DNA of 64,000 nt from Campylobacter sp. 19-13652 (GCF_019702925.1 NZ_AP024713.1:1773328-1837327); one strand, 5' to 3'; numbered from the stretch's first letter, positions 51,580 to 60,809 are shown. A program made the numbers and translations. Notes: a model not told the origin generated them from the letters alone.

Positions 51580-51842
51580 TGATTGAAGTCATGGAAATTG
51601 TATTTAGATTTATCATTGGCGCTTTGTGGATTTTGTCTGATTTTTTCTTTTTGGGATTTAGGGGCTTTAAACAGCTAGAAAGCGTTAAATTTAAAAGACT
51701 AGCTTTTTACATTTTCTTTTTTGGGGTGCTTTTTGGATTTTTATACCCACCGCTTGCTATTATCCTTTTTCCAGCTAGCCTAGTCTGCCTTTGCTACTTG
51801 CTTTTTCATATGGTAAAAATCAAGCTAAAAGGAGGCTTATGA
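51579..51842 (+). CDS. Small membrane protein, unknown
   Basis: An 87-residue protein with two or three hydrophobic helices and a basic C-terminus (KIKLKGGL). The start at 51579 overlaps the previous stop, implying coupled translation. No family recognised. Confidence 0.6.
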   Translation: MIEVMEIVFRFIIGALWILSDFFFLGFRGFKQLESVKFKRLAFYIFFFGVLFGFLYPPLAIILFPASLVCLCYLLFHMVKIKLKGGL

Positions 51843-51901
51843 CATATTTAAATTTTTTAAACGAATGCGCCAAAGATACGCAAAAAGAGCAAATGATTTA
51901 A
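51839..51901 (+). CDS. 20-residue micro-ORF
   Basis: Reads MTYLNFLNECAKDTQKEQMI. An excellent AAAGGAGG lies four to six bases upstream and it overlaps the preceding stop (ATGA). It may be a microprotein or the start of a truncated gene; a terminator follows 40 bases later. Confidence 0.4.
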   Translation: MTYLNFLNECAKDTQKEQMI

Positions 51902-51941
51902 TCGTTTATTATAATAACCACAAGGCATTATCAAAACAAAG

Positions 51942-51960
51942 GCTAGCCACTTAGGCTAGC
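51942..51960. terminator. Terminator between micro-operon and orphan dctP
   Basis: GCTAGCC (51942-51948) and GGCTAGC (51954-51960), five-base loop. On the minus strand it is followed by a T-rich run, so it fits the end of the orphan dctP gene; it can also serve the plus strand. Confidence 0.65.
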
Positions 51961-51974
51961 ACAGTTTAAACGCC

Positions 51975-52955
51975 CTATTTTGCCTGCCTAGCAAGCTCTA
52001 TTAGCTCCTTGCCGATAACTGGCTCAAACTGCTCATAAACCACCGCCATAGCCTCCTGCCACTGCTTTCGCTGCTGCTCGTTTAGCTCATAAATTTCAAG
52101 CTTTTTAGAGCTTGCGGCGTACTCTTTTAGCTCATTTAGCATACGCTCATTATCCACATCAGTCTGCGCCCTCTCATACTCCGTCGCCTCGTCCATCGCC
52201 TGCGTAAAAGCGCGCTTTAGCTCATCAGGCAAGCCACGCCAAAACTTCGCACTCACTATCACAAGCGAGCCTAAATATCCGTGCTGAGTTAGGCTTAAGC
52301 GGTTTTGGACTTCGTAAAATTTGGAGTTGTAAAAATTTGATAGTGGGTTTTCCGTAGCGTCCACTACGCCTTGCGAAAGTGCTGAGTAAACTTCAGAAAA
52401 CGGCAGTATCTGTGGGCTTGCGCCCATAGCCTTAATCTGCGCTTCAAGCACCTTTGAGCTTTGTATGCGAAACTTATGTCCCACTGCGTCCTTTGGCGTT
52501 ATGATAGGCACGTCATTTGAGCTAAAATCCTTAAGCCCCGCATCCCAGTACCTAAACGGCACAAAGCCCTTTTTGGCTATCATAGCCTTTAGCTGCTTGC
52601 CAGCCTCTCCGTCAGTCGCTGCACGCACGTGAGAGAGATCTCGAAACAAAAACGGCAGATCAAAAAGCGCAAACTCAGGCACTATGGGGCTAAATTTCGC
52701 AAGGCTTGGCACAGCTATTTGGACGTTATTTAGCTTTAGCGCGACAAAGACCTTATCGTCATTATAAAGCTGGGCTGAGTGATACACCTGCACCTTTATC
52801 CTCCCACCACTTAGCTCGTTTACACGCTTTGCAAAATACTCTGCCGCCTTGCCTTTTGGCGTACTTGCGGCGGTTACTTGGCTAAATTTCACCACATACT
52901 CTTTTGCTTGTAAATTTATTAGCAAAAGAGCAAAAATCATAAAAATATATCTCAT
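51975..52955 (-). CDS. Orphan TRAP binding protein, DctP paralogue
   Basis: A 326-residue periplasmic receptor (signal peptide about 1-17) closely similar to the DctP at 23399-24388 along its whole length, including the RIQSSKVLEAQ arginine block. No DctQ or DctM lies nearby, so it either shares the other system's permease or works elsewhere. It diverges from a 2-hydroxyacid dehydrogenase gene, which suggests related substrates. Confidence 0.92.
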   Translation of the reverse strand: MRYIFMIFALLLINLQAKEYVVKFSQVTAASTPKGKAAEYFAKRVNELSGGRIKVQVYHSAQLYNDDKVFVALKLNNVQIAVPSLAKFSPIVPEFALFDLPFLFRDLSHVRAATDGEAGKQLKAMIAKKGFVPFRYWDAGLKDFSSNDVPIITPKDAVGHKFRIQSSKVLEAQIKAMGASPQILPFSEVYSALSQGVVDATENPLSNFYNSKFYEVQNRLSLTQHGYLGSLVIVSAKFWRGLPDELKRAFTQAMDEATEYERAQTDVDNERMLNELKEYAASSKKLEIYELNEQQRKQWQEAMAVVYEQFEPVIGKELIELARQAK

Positions 52956-52983
52956 AAAAATCTCCTTTTACAGCTTTTAGAAT

Positions 52984-53007
52984 ATACAAAAATGGTGCTT
53001 TTTGTAT
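52984..53007. promoter_or_regulatory. Candidate operator, 9-bp palindrome
   Basis: ATACAAAAA and TTTTTGTAT are exact complements separated by six bases, in the divergent spacer between orphan dctP and the dehydrogenase. A regulator controlling both genes could bind here; none is encoded next to it. Confidence 0.5.
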
Positions 53008-53135
53008 AAATTTAACACCTAAAATGGCAAGAAATAGACAAAAAGTGTGTAAAAATGAAATATTATTTATTTACAAAACTACTTTAAAGCAAATATATAT
53101 TAAACTAAGCAAAATAAATTTTAAAGGAGAGAGCT

Positions 53136-54059
53136 ATGAGACTTGGGATTTTGGGTGCTGGAAATGTCGGCGATAGCGTGGCTTACGTGGCACTTTCGCA
53201 GGGGCTAGCTAGGCAGATTTTAATAAATGACATAAACCAAACTAGAGCCAAAAGCGTAGTGGCTGATGTAAATGACGCTAGGGGCTTTGTGGTGGGCTTT
53301 AGCGAGTGCGTACTGGCTAGTTTAGAGGAGCTAGCCACCTGCGATATCATAGTCATAAGCACAGGCAAAATCGTAGCCAACGCCGACCGCCTAGCCGAGC
53401 TTGAATACAACAAAGCTCAAATGCTAGCTACCGTGCCTGCTATTATGAAAGCTGGCTTTAACGGTAAATTTATAGTCATCTCAAACCCCTGCGACATCAT
53501 AAGCTACCTAGTCTTTAAGCTCTCAGGCTTGCCGTATCAAAGCGTCATCGGCACTGGCACTGGACTAGATAGCGCTAGGCTTAGTCTGTGCCTAGCCGAT
53601 AAGCTAAACCTAGCGACTAAAAGCGTAAACGCAGTCGTGCTAGGCGAGCATGGAGATAGCCAGTTTGCGGCATTTTCTCAAAGCTTTATAGGGCAGCAAA
53701 GGCTAGATGAATATCTAGCCCAAAGCGGAGCGAAGCTCGATTTAGACGCCATAGAGGACGAAGCTAGGCAAAGAGGGCATGAGATCTGCGCTGGCAAAGG
53801 CTGCACCCAGTACGGCATAGCAAACACCGCAAACCGCCTAATCCGCGCCCTAAAAGACGATAGCGACGAGATTTTCTGCGTTAGCACATTAATGCAGGGC
53901 GAGTATGGCCTAGAGGGGCTTTACGTCTCCACGCCTTGCAAAATCGGCGCGGACGGCGTTAAAGAGAAAATAGCGCTAAGTCTAAACGAAGCCGAGCGCA
54001 AAAAGCTAGCGCACTCAGCGCAGATAATAAAAGCCAAAATAGCCCAGCTAGGGCTTTAA
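53136..54059 (+). CDS. L-2-hydroxyacid dehydrogenase (LDH/MDH family)
   Basis: A 307-residue NAD-dependent enzyme. The NAD loop is GAGNVG (residues 7-12) with Asp32 for NAD, and the catalytic His172 is in GEHGDS. The substrate-specificity loop reads STGKIVANADRLAEL, lacking the Gln of LDH or Arg of MDH, and resembles L-2-hydroxyisocaproate dehydrogenase. A branched or larger 2-hydroxy acid is therefore as likely a substrate as lactate. GGAGAGAG precedes the ATG. It is divergent from the orphan DctP gene. Confidence 0.85.
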   Translation: MRLGILGAGNVGDSVAYVALSQGLARQILINDINQTRAKSVVADVNDARGFVVGFSECVLASLEELATCDIIVISTGKIVANADRLAELEYNKAQMLATVPAIMKAGFNGKFIVISNPCDIISYLVFKLSGLPYQSVIGTGTGLDSARLSLCLADKLNLATKSVNAVVLGEHGDSQFAAFSQSFIGQQRLDEYLAQSGAKLDLDAIEDEARQRGHEICAGKGCTQYGIANTANRLIRALKDDSDEIFCVSTLMQGEYGLEGLYVSTPCKIGADGVKEKIALSLNEAERKKLAHSAQIIKAKIAQLGL

Positions 54060-54320
54060 GGCACTTATAGGCGCATAAAAGTGGGGCAAGACACAATCTC
54101 CTAGAAGCAAACCGCTGCCCTACCCTAGACATTATTGCACTACTTTAAGCGCAAAATCTAGCTTTAATGGGCTGGCTTTTACGCCCTATTCTGCCCTTTT
54201 TTCAAGTCCTTTTACCATGCGACAGCACTTCTTATTAAGCAAATCCTAAAAAAGGGGGCTTATACAATAACCGTAAATCGTAATTTTATTAGCTTTAAAT
54301 TTAACTATAAAAGGATAAAA

Positions 54321-54931
54321 ATGAAAAAGTTAGTTTTATTTTCTGTTTTGGCTAGTTTTGCTTTGGCTGAAAATTCGCTTTCACCGAGAGTAGTGGAAGC
54401 TCTAACTCCTGCTGTTACTGGAGATTATAAAAAACTTTCGAATTATCTAACAAGCTCTGTAATGATACAAAGGCTTCAAAAGATGATAGAGCTTTGGGTT
54501 GTGGGTTTGTAGCAAAATTTTATCAAAATGGACAAGGAGTAGAGCAAAATGAAGCAAAAAAGTATCAATTTCACAAAAAAGCTTGCGATATAGCCCCGAA
54601 TAATGCAATTGACTGCTTTAATGCTGGTGTCGCTTATGACTATGGAAAATATGGCTTTAAACAAAATAAAAAAGAAGCGACTAGGTATTATAAACTAGCT
54701 TGTGAGAATAAAAAAGAGATAAATTATGAAGCTTGCTATAATTTGGGAAATTTTTACTATAACAGCGAAGGAGTTAAGCAAGACATATCAAAAGCAAAAT
54801 ATCTATACAGCTTAGCTTGTAATTATGTAGAAGCGGCTTGTTATAATCTAATAAAATAAGGAAATCTATGGCACGCTAGAGCATATATGCAATCGGCGTG
54901 CAAACTCGGGGTTTCTCAGGCTTGCAATTAA
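54321..54931 (+). pseudogene. Sel1-repeat (Hcp-like) secreted protein, disrupted
   Basis: A signal peptide (MKKLVLFSVLASFALA) and start at 54321 lead into a frame that stops at 54512. The continuing protein, with Sel1/Hcp spacing of Cys pairs (GCGFVAKFYQNGQGV, CYNLGNFYYNSEGVKQD), lies in another frame, so a shift occurred near 54445-54465. After a TAA at 54857-54859 the same frame resumes with ARAYMQSACKLGVSQACN to 54931. Cys-rich Sel1 proteins of this order are exported beta-lactamase-like or host-interaction proteins. Two lesions suggest decay; a sequencing error could explain the shift. Confidence 0.75.
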
Positions 54932-55061
54932 TATTAATTCAAGTGTTTGGGATTATCAAATCTCAAGCACCTAAATTAAACAAAAATTAAACTTAAATTT
55001 TAATCTACATTTTTATGCTTATAAAACCAAACCTTAAGAGTAAATTTTATAAAATCCCAAA

Positions 55062-55268
55062 ATGTTTACTAAAATTTTCAAATTTTACCTTGACGGCTTT
55101 AGAACGATGAGTCTGGGGCGGCGGCTGTGGGCGATAATCATCATAAAACTAGCCGTAATTTTGGGCGTTTTAAAGCTCTTTATCTACGACGAAAGTCTAA
55201 ATACAAAATTCAAAACCGACGCACAAAAGGGCGATTTTGTGCTTGAGAGTTTAACAAAGGATAGATGA
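55062..55268 (+). CDS. DUF4492 protein, cytochrome bd partner
   Basis: A 68-residue protein with one membrane helix (near 23-43) and basic flanks. DUF4492 genes typically sit directly before cydA. Its stop overlaps the cydA start (ATGA). It may help assembly or act as a small subunit; neither has been shown. Confidence 0.85.
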   Translation: MFTKIFKFYLDGFRTMSLGRRLWAIIIIKLAVILGVLKLFIYDESLNTKFKTDAQKGDFVLESLTKDR

Positions 55269-56785
55269 TGGCAGAACTTGCTAGCGTGGATCTGTCGCGA
55301 CTTCAGTTTGCGATTACGGCACTTTATCACTTTCTTTTCGTTCCGCTGACGCTGGGGCTTAGCTTTATCGTGGCGATTATGGAGAGCATTTATGTCAAAA
55401 CTGGCTCCGAGCAGTGGCTAAGGATCACCCATTTTTGGCTTAAGCTTTTTGGGATAAATTTCGCTATCGGCGTGGCGACTGGGATTATTATGGAGTTTGA
55501 GTTTGGCACGAACTGGGCGAATTACAGCTGGTTTGTGGGCGATATTTTCGGCGCTCCGCTTGCCATTGAGGGGCTGCTTGCCTTTTTCCTTGAAGCGACG
55601 TTTTTTGCGGTGATGTTTTTTGGCTGGGGCAAGGTGAGCAAGGGCTTTCACCTGCTTTCAAGCTGGCTTGTGGCGATTGGCTCAAATTTAAGCGCGATGT
55701 GGATACTAATCGCAAACGGCTGGATGCAGTATCCTGTGGGTATGAGCTTTAACCCAGAGACTGCAAGAATGGAGATGGATAGCTTTTTAGAAGTGGCACT
55801 AAATCCAGTTGGCATTGTTAAATTCCTACACACTATTACAAGCGGCTATGTTATCGCCGCACTTTTTGTCCTTGGCATTTCTGCCTGGTATCTGCTTAAA
55901 AAGCAACACTTTGAAATGGCGAAAAAATCAATGGTCGTCGCAGCTAGCTTTGGGATAATCTCAAGCGGATTTTTGCTGCTTAGCGGGGATGAGAGTGCCT
56001 ATTTAGTCGCAAAGCATCAGCCTATGAAGTTAGCGGCTATGGAGGGGCTATATAGGGGCGAGGAGAGGCAGGGGCTAGTCGCCTTTGGCGTGCTAAATCC
56101 TGATAAAAAACCAGGCGATGATGAGCCTGTGTTTTTGGCAAATATCGAAGTGCCTTATATGCTAAGCCTGCTAGCAAAACGCAACATAAATGAATTTGTC
56201 CCAGGCATTGATCAGCTTGTATTTGGCGATAAGCAGCGTGGGATAATGAGCGTGGGGGAGAAAATGCTCCTAGGCGCCCAAGCCCTAGACGCTTTAAGGG
56301 AGTTTAAAAAGGCCAAAAGCGAAGGCGATACGCAGGCGATGAGCGAGGCTAAAAGCGAGCTAGAGACAAACTGGCGCTACATCGGCTACGGCTATCTGAA
56401 AAACCCAGCCAAAGCCGTCCCGCCAGTGGCTACTACGTTTTACGCTTTTCATATAATGGTCGCTCTTGGGTCGCTTTTTGTGGGGCTATTTTTTGTCGTG
56501 CTTTATCTTGCGATGGCAAACCGCATTGAGAAATTTAAAAATATCCTGCGAGCCTGCGTCGCCTGTATTCCGCTAGGATATGTCGCAGCAGAAGCTGGCT
56601 GGGTCGTGGCAGAAGTGGGTCGCCAGCCCTGGGCGGTGCAGGATCTCCTACCTGTAGGCGTAGCAGCGACAAACCTAGCTAGCACGAGCGTGGGTGTGTC
56701 GATAGCTCTTTTTATCCTGCTTTTTACCACGCTTTTAATAGCCGAAGTACGCATAATGCTAAGTGCGATAAAAAAGGGGTTTTAG
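55265..56785 (+). CDS. cydA: Cytochrome bd oxidase subunit I
   Basis: A 506-residue quinol oxidase subunit carrying all three hemes. The heme ligand His of ALYHFLFVP (residue 22), the quinol-oxidation region and the signature EVGRQPWAVQ (near 440) are present. Low-oxygen respiration fits a microaerophile. Its start overlaps the DUF4492 gene. Confidence 0.97.
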   Translation: MMAELASVDLSRLQFAITALYHFLFVPLTLGLSFIVAIMESIYVKTGSEQWLRITHFWLKLFGINFAIGVATGIIMEFEFGTNWANYSWFVGDIFGAPLAIEGLLAFFLEATFFAVMFFGWGKVSKGFHLLSSWLVAIGSNLSAMWILIANGWMQYPVGMSFNPETARMEMDSFLEVALNPVGIVKFLHTITSGYVIAALFVLGISAWYLLKKQHFEMAKKSMVVAASFGIISSGFLLLSGDESAYLVAKHQPMKLAAMEGLYRGEERQGLVAFGVLNPDKKPGDDEPVFLANIEVPYMLSLLAKRNINEFVPGIDQLVFGDKQRGIMSVGEKMLLGAQALDALREFKKAKSEGDTQAMSEAKSELETNWRYIGYGYLKNPAKAVPPVATTFYAFHIMVALGSLFVGLFFVVLYLAMANRIEKFKNILRACVACIPLGYVAAEAGWVVAEVGRQPWAVQDLLPVGVAATNLASTSVGVSIALFILLFTTLLIAEVRIMLSAIKKGF

Positions 56786-57892
56786 ATGGATTTGCAAATT
56801 TATTGGTGGTGCGTACTAAGCCTGCTTGGCGGACTTTTTGTCTTTATGCTCTTTGTGGGTGGGGGTCAGAGCCTGCTTTTTTGTGTGGGGTGGGACGAGA
56901 CGGCAAAGGATCTAATCATCAACGCCCTTGGGCGAAAGTGGGAGCTTAGCTTTACTACGCTTGTGATGTTTGGCGGGGCGGCGTTTGCGGCGTTTCCGCT
57001 GTTTTATGCGAGCTATTTTGGTGGGGCTTACTGGCTGTGGCTTGCTATACTTTTTTGCTTTATCGTGCAGGCTGTAAGCTACGAATACCGCAAGAAAAAG
57101 AGCAACTTTTTGGGTCAGCGCACATACGAAGCCTTTCTTGTCATTAACGGCACTCTTGGGACGTTTTTAATAGGCGTAACTCTTTCAGCGCTCTTTGGCG
57201 GAGCGGAGTTTAGCCTGAGTGAGATGAGATTTGTAAGCTGGGATAGTCCGTGGCGTGGGCTTGAGCTTTTAGCCAGTCCTAGCTACTGGCTTTTGGGGCT
57301 TGCGCTCATTTTCCTTTCACGCCTTGGTGGGGCTATGTATTTTATAAACCGCATAGATGAGCCAAATTTGGTAGCAAAATGCGCTAGCATAATCCGCAAA
57401 GAAGCAGCCCTGTTTTTGCTATTTTTCCTGGGCTTTATGGGGGTATTTTTTAGCGCAAATGGCTACTATTTAGACGCCACGAGTGGTGAAATTTTAAGCC
57501 GTCCGTATGCCTTGGCTTTAAGCTTAATAAGCCTGCCAGTCCTTGGGGTGTGCTTTGTGCTGGGCGTGGTGGGCGTGCTAGCTAGCGTGTGGCTGGGGGC
57601 TAGGGCTAGCAAAGTGGCGATATGGGCGTATGGCGTGGGCTGCGTGCTCGTTGGCTTTGCTTTATTAGCGGCGGCTGGGCTTGGTGGGGCGGCGTTTTTT
57701 GCATCCACATCTCACCCTGCTAGCTCGCTACATATCTACAACGCAAGCTCGAGCCCCTACACCCTAGGCGTGATGGCGTGGGTGAGCCTATTAGTGCCAT
57801 TTGTGCTTGCTTACATCGCCTACGTCTGGCGTGCGCTTGAGCGCGAGCAGGTAAGCAAGGCCGAGCTAGAAAGCAGCGAGCATAAATACTAA
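56786..57892 (+). CDS. cydB: Cytochrome bd oxidase subunit II
   Basis: A 368-residue protein with about eight membrane helices that pairs with CydA. The N-terminal WWCVLSLLGGLFVFMLFVGGG and the later hydrophobic repeats fit. It begins immediately after the cydA stop and ends nine bases before the small ORF at 57902. Confidence 0.95.
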   Translation: MDLQIYWWCVLSLLGGLFVFMLFVGGGQSLLFCVGWDETAKDLIINALGRKWELSFTTLVMFGGAAFAAFPLFYASYFGGAYWLWLAILFCFIVQAVSYEYRKKKSNFLGQRTYEAFLVINGTLGTFLIGVTLSALFGGAEFSLSEMRFVSWDSPWRGLELLASPSYWLLGLALIFLSRLGGAMYFINRIDEPNLVAKCASIIRKEAALFLLFFLGFMGVFFSANGYYLDATSGEILSRPYALALSLISLPVLGVCFVLGVVGVLASVWLGARASKVAIWAYGVGCVLVGFALLAAAGLGGAAFFASTSHPASSLHIYNASSSPYTLGVMAWVSLLVPFVLAYIAYVWRALEREQVSKAELESSEHKY

Positions 57893-57901
57893 GGAGCGAG
57901 A

Positions 57902-58024
57902 ATGACCGAGAGTTTGATATTTTTAGGGCTTTGGATAGCGGCGCTGTATCTGGGATATAAATTTACCCACATAAATATCAACCAACTAGAAAAATACCCT
58001 GACGTTTACTTCAAAGACGAGTAA
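57902..58024 (+). CDS. CydX-like 40-residue membrane protein
   Basis: A 40-codon ORF with AAGGAG at 57891-57896 and an ATG five bases on. The product has one membrane helix (LIFLGLWIAALYLGYKF, residues 5-21) and a polar, acidic C-terminal tail. Position directly after cydB, with the operon terminator following, fits a CydX/CydS-type accessory subunit, but its sequence is unlike E. coli CydX. Confidence 0.7.
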   Translation: MTESLIFLGLWIAALYLGYKFTHININQLEKYPDVYFKDE

Positions 58025-58033
58025 AAATCAAAA

Positions 58034-58060
58034 TGGAGCGGTTTATCGCTCCAAAATTTA
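58034..58060 (+). terminator. cyd operon terminator
   Basis: TGGAGCG (58034-58040) and CGCTCCA (58047-58053) with a six-base loop, preceded by A-rich and followed by AAATTTATT. It begins nine bases after the small ORF stop. Confidence 0.75.
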
Positions 58061-58076
58061 TTCATAAATTTAAAAC

Positions 58077-58092
58077 TGGCACACTTTTTGCT
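58077..58092 (+). promoter_or_regulatory. Sigma-54 promoter of flgE
   Basis: TGGCAC-N5-TTGCT, with GG at 58078-58079 and GC at 58090-58091, ten bases between. It is an almost perfect RpoN -24/-12 promoter 33 bases before the flgE ATG, matching the middle-class flagellar gene control of Campylobacter. Confidence 0.9.
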
Positions 58093-58125
58093 TATACTCT
58101 CACAAAAATGCAAAAAGGATAAACT

Positions 58126-60546
58126 ATGATGCGCTCACTCTGGTCTGGCGTCAGCGGACTACAAGCTCACCAAATCGCAATGGACGTAGAGGGTAATAAC
58201 ATCTCAAACGTCAACACCGTAGGTTATAAATACAACCGTGCGAACTTCGCTGATATGCTAAGCCAAACCCCACGCGTCGCCACAGCCCCACAAGGCGCTC
58301 TAGGCGGACAAAACGGCATGCAAATAGGTCTTGGCACAGGCATAAACTCAACCACTCGCATTTTCAGCCAAGGCACTCTGCAAAGTACCGATAAAAACAC
58401 CGATATGGCGATACAGGGTAATGGATTTTTCATCGTTAGTCCAGACGGCGGCAAGACTAGGCTATACACTAGAAACGGCGACTTTTTGCGTGATAAGGTC
58501 GGAAACTTCGTAAATAACAGTGGCTACATCGTCCAAGGCTGGAGCAGGGACGATGAGACTGGCGAGATAGATAGCACCGCGCCAATTCGTGATATCGTGA
58601 TAAAAGAAGGCTTAACGATGCCAGCGCGTGCGACGACATTTTTAAAAGTCAAAGGCAACCTAGACAGCGGTAATGACATCGGCAATCAATCTAGCCCAGT
58701 GTACGCGCTAGATCAGTTTCACCTAGCATATGATGAAAACGGCAACGACCGCGTCTATCAGGTAGATCCAGTAACTGGCGCAGTAATAACAGCACCCATA
58801 CCAGGCACACAACCACCACAAAATGCTCCAGTCTACGAACCAGGCGAGGAGCATGTAGAAAATGACGTCAATCAAAATAAATTCTACACCAACGCCAAAA
58901 ATCAGCAAGTCATAACAGACCGTGGCGTAAACATGGGCGTGATATTTGACGAGCAGGGTAATGGTGTGAGTCTACGTGACGGACAAGGTCTATGGATAAG
59001 CTACGCAAATGCCGAAACAAAGCCCATGACTATAGGCTCAGCTGATCCAAACACCATGGGGCAATTACAACAAGCCAGTACTCTAGATATAAACCTAAAC
59101 GGCACTCGTATACGCTCAGTTGCTGGCGAGGTAACGCACATATCTGACGTCGCACGCCTAATAAATGAAAAACAGAGCGAAACAGGCGTACAAGCCGTAG
59201 TAAGCGCAGGTAATCAACTCACACTAATAAATTATAATAACTCAAACACCACAGCAAAGACTAAAAACATACACCTCCAAGTAAACACAAACGGTACTCA
59301 GGGGCTAAACCCAGCTGGCTCAAATAGCGTGCAGGGCATCACAGGGCAAAACATCATCACAGCCTATCAATACACCTACTCATCATCGCCAATAGCCACG
59401 ACATATCAGTATGATGATAGCATAGCGCGCCGCTTTACGACGACTGAGGATTTGCGCGCTGCTATGATGGAGGACGCTCAAAAATGGACAAACTATAATC
59501 ACGAAACATATACCGATACAAATGCCTTTGTGGCTTCGCAGGCAGCTTCAGCGGCTGGTACGACTGAAGCGACTAAAAATTTAAACGACGGAGTGGTCTT
59601 TACCGTTACAAAAGACGGACGCTACCAGCTAGAAAATCCAAAAAGCGGCACCGATGATAGAACTATAAATTTAAGCATCACAGGGCTTACAAAAGAGGGT
59701 GACGGCGCAAACCAAGCAATTAGCGAAAACCAGCGCCTAAAAAATATGCTAAGTCCGCTCTCTGGCTCGCTAAGCCCAGGGCAAGCTATCCGCACAAGTG
59801 GCAAGATGATGATGGCTAGCCACGGTAGCACAGTAGAGATTTATGACTCACTAGGCTCAAAACACGAGATAAGCCTGCAATGGAGAAAGGTCGGAATGAC
59901 AACAGACGGCGGCACCGAGTGGAGCCTACTAATCCAAGTGCCTGAGCCTGCGGAGATAAACTTTAGCGGCGTGGGACCAAAAAACGCAGTAACTGGCTCA
60001 ATGAGATTTAATGCGGACGGCTCGCTAGCTAGCTTTTATCCAGCTGGGATTACATTTACAGCTAATAACGGCTCTTTGCCAGGGCAAAACATCCAGCTTG
60101 ATTTTGGCATGGGGACGGATTTTAACGGTATGACGAGCTTTGATAAAGACTCCACAACCCAAAGCACGAGCCAAGACGGCTATGACGGCGGTATATTAAA
60201 AGATCTAAAAGTCGACGAAAATGGCGTGATAATAGGCGCATTTAGTAACGGCAACAGCTACGGTCTAGCGCAGGTAGCGATGGCTACGTTTACAAATAAT
60301 GAGGGGCTTGAAGCGCAGGGTGATAATGTCTTTAAAGAGACAGCAAACAGCGGTCAAGCAGTAATCGGCACAGCTGGTACAGGGGATCGTGGCAAGATAG
60401 CCGCAGCTAAGCTAGAAGCCTCTAACGTCGATTTAAGCCGCTCGCTAACTGAGCTAATCGTAATCCAAAGGGGCTTTCAAGCCAACTCTAAAACGATAAC
60501 TACAAGCGATGAAATGCTAAACACCCTACTACAGCTTAAAAATTAA
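58126..60546 (+). CDS. flgE: Flagellar hook protein FlgE
   Basis: An 806-residue hook subunit. The N-terminal FlgE/F/G block (SLWSGVSGLQAHQIAMDVEG, then NNISNVNTVGYKYNRANF) and the C-terminal VDLSRSLTELIVIQRGFQAN form the D0 core. The large middle is the variable, surface-exposed hook domains, as expected for the long hook proteins of this genus. AAAGGATAAACT precedes the ATG; transcription is from the sigma-54 promoter upstream. Confidence 0.96.
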   Translation: MMRSLWSGVSGLQAHQIAMDVEGNNISNVNTVGYKYNRANFADMLSQTPRVATAPQGALGGQNGMQIGLGTGINSTTRIFSQGTLQSTDKNTDMAIQGNGFFIVSPDGGKTRLYTRNGDFLRDKVGNFVNNSGYIVQGWSRDDETGEIDSTAPIRDIVIKEGLTMPARATTFLKVKGNLDSGNDIGNQSSPVYALDQFHLAYDENGNDRVYQVDPVTGAVITAPIPGTQPPQNAPVYEPGEEHVENDVNQNKFYTNAKNQQVITDRGVNMGVIFDEQGNGVSLRDGQGLWISYANAETKPMTIGSADPNTMGQLQQASTLDINLNGTRIRSVAGEVTHISDVARLINEKQSETGVQAVVSAGNQLTLINYNNSNTTAKTKNIHLQVNTNGTQGLNPAGSNSVQGITGQNIITAYQYTYSSSPIATTYQYDDSIARRFTTTEDLRAAMMEDAQKWTNYNHETYTDTNAFVASQAASAAGTTEATKNLNDGVVFTVTKDGRYQLENPKSGTDDRTINLSITGLTKEGDGANQAISENQRLKNMLSPLSGSLSPGQAIRTSGKMMMASHGSTVEIYDSLGSKHEISLQWRKVGMTTDGGTEWSLLIQVPEPAEINFSGVGPKNAVTGSMRFNADGSLASFYPAGITFTANNGSLPGQNIQLDFGMGTDFNGMTSFDKDSTTQSTSQDGYDGGILKDLKVDENGVIIGAFSNGNSYGLAQVAMATFTNNEGLEAQGDNVFKETANSGQAVIGTAGTGDRGKIAAAKLEASNVDLSRSLTELIVIQRGFQANSKTITTSDEMLNTLLQLKN

Positions 60547-60555
60547 GGCATTAAA

Positions 60556-60771
60556 GTGGTAAAAGAGCGCATAGAAATAATATCTAAAAGGCTAGAAATA
60601 ATAAAAGTAAAATTTCTAGCCTACTGCGCTAGTGCTGGCTGGATTTGGAATTATGTAGCCAAAGAAGATGATTTAAAGACATTTTTTGGTATTATTAACG
60701 TCGCACTGATTTTTATATTTTTGGTTGGAATTTGTGGCAGTGCTTTAAAATTTTTGGCTCTTGATAAATGA
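60556..60771 (+). CDS. Small membrane protein after flgE
   Basis: A 71-residue protein with a charged N-terminal half and one C-terminal helix (FFGIINVALIFIFLVGICGS). GTG start with AAGG eight bases upstream. No family recognised. It lies ten bases after flgE. Confidence 0.5.
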   Translation: MVKERIEIISKRLEIIKVKFLAYCASAGWIWNYVAKEDDLKTFFGIINVALIFIFLVGICGSALKFLALDK

Positions 60772-60809
60772 GCTAAAAGAGCTGAATTTGGAAATAAAAG
60801 GGAAAGAAA

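Noticed and set aside
54494-54859. Separate 121-residue Sel1 protein starting MGCGFVA
   Set aside because: Its start lies inside a repeat with no ribosome site; it is the second half of the frameshifted gene starting at 54321.
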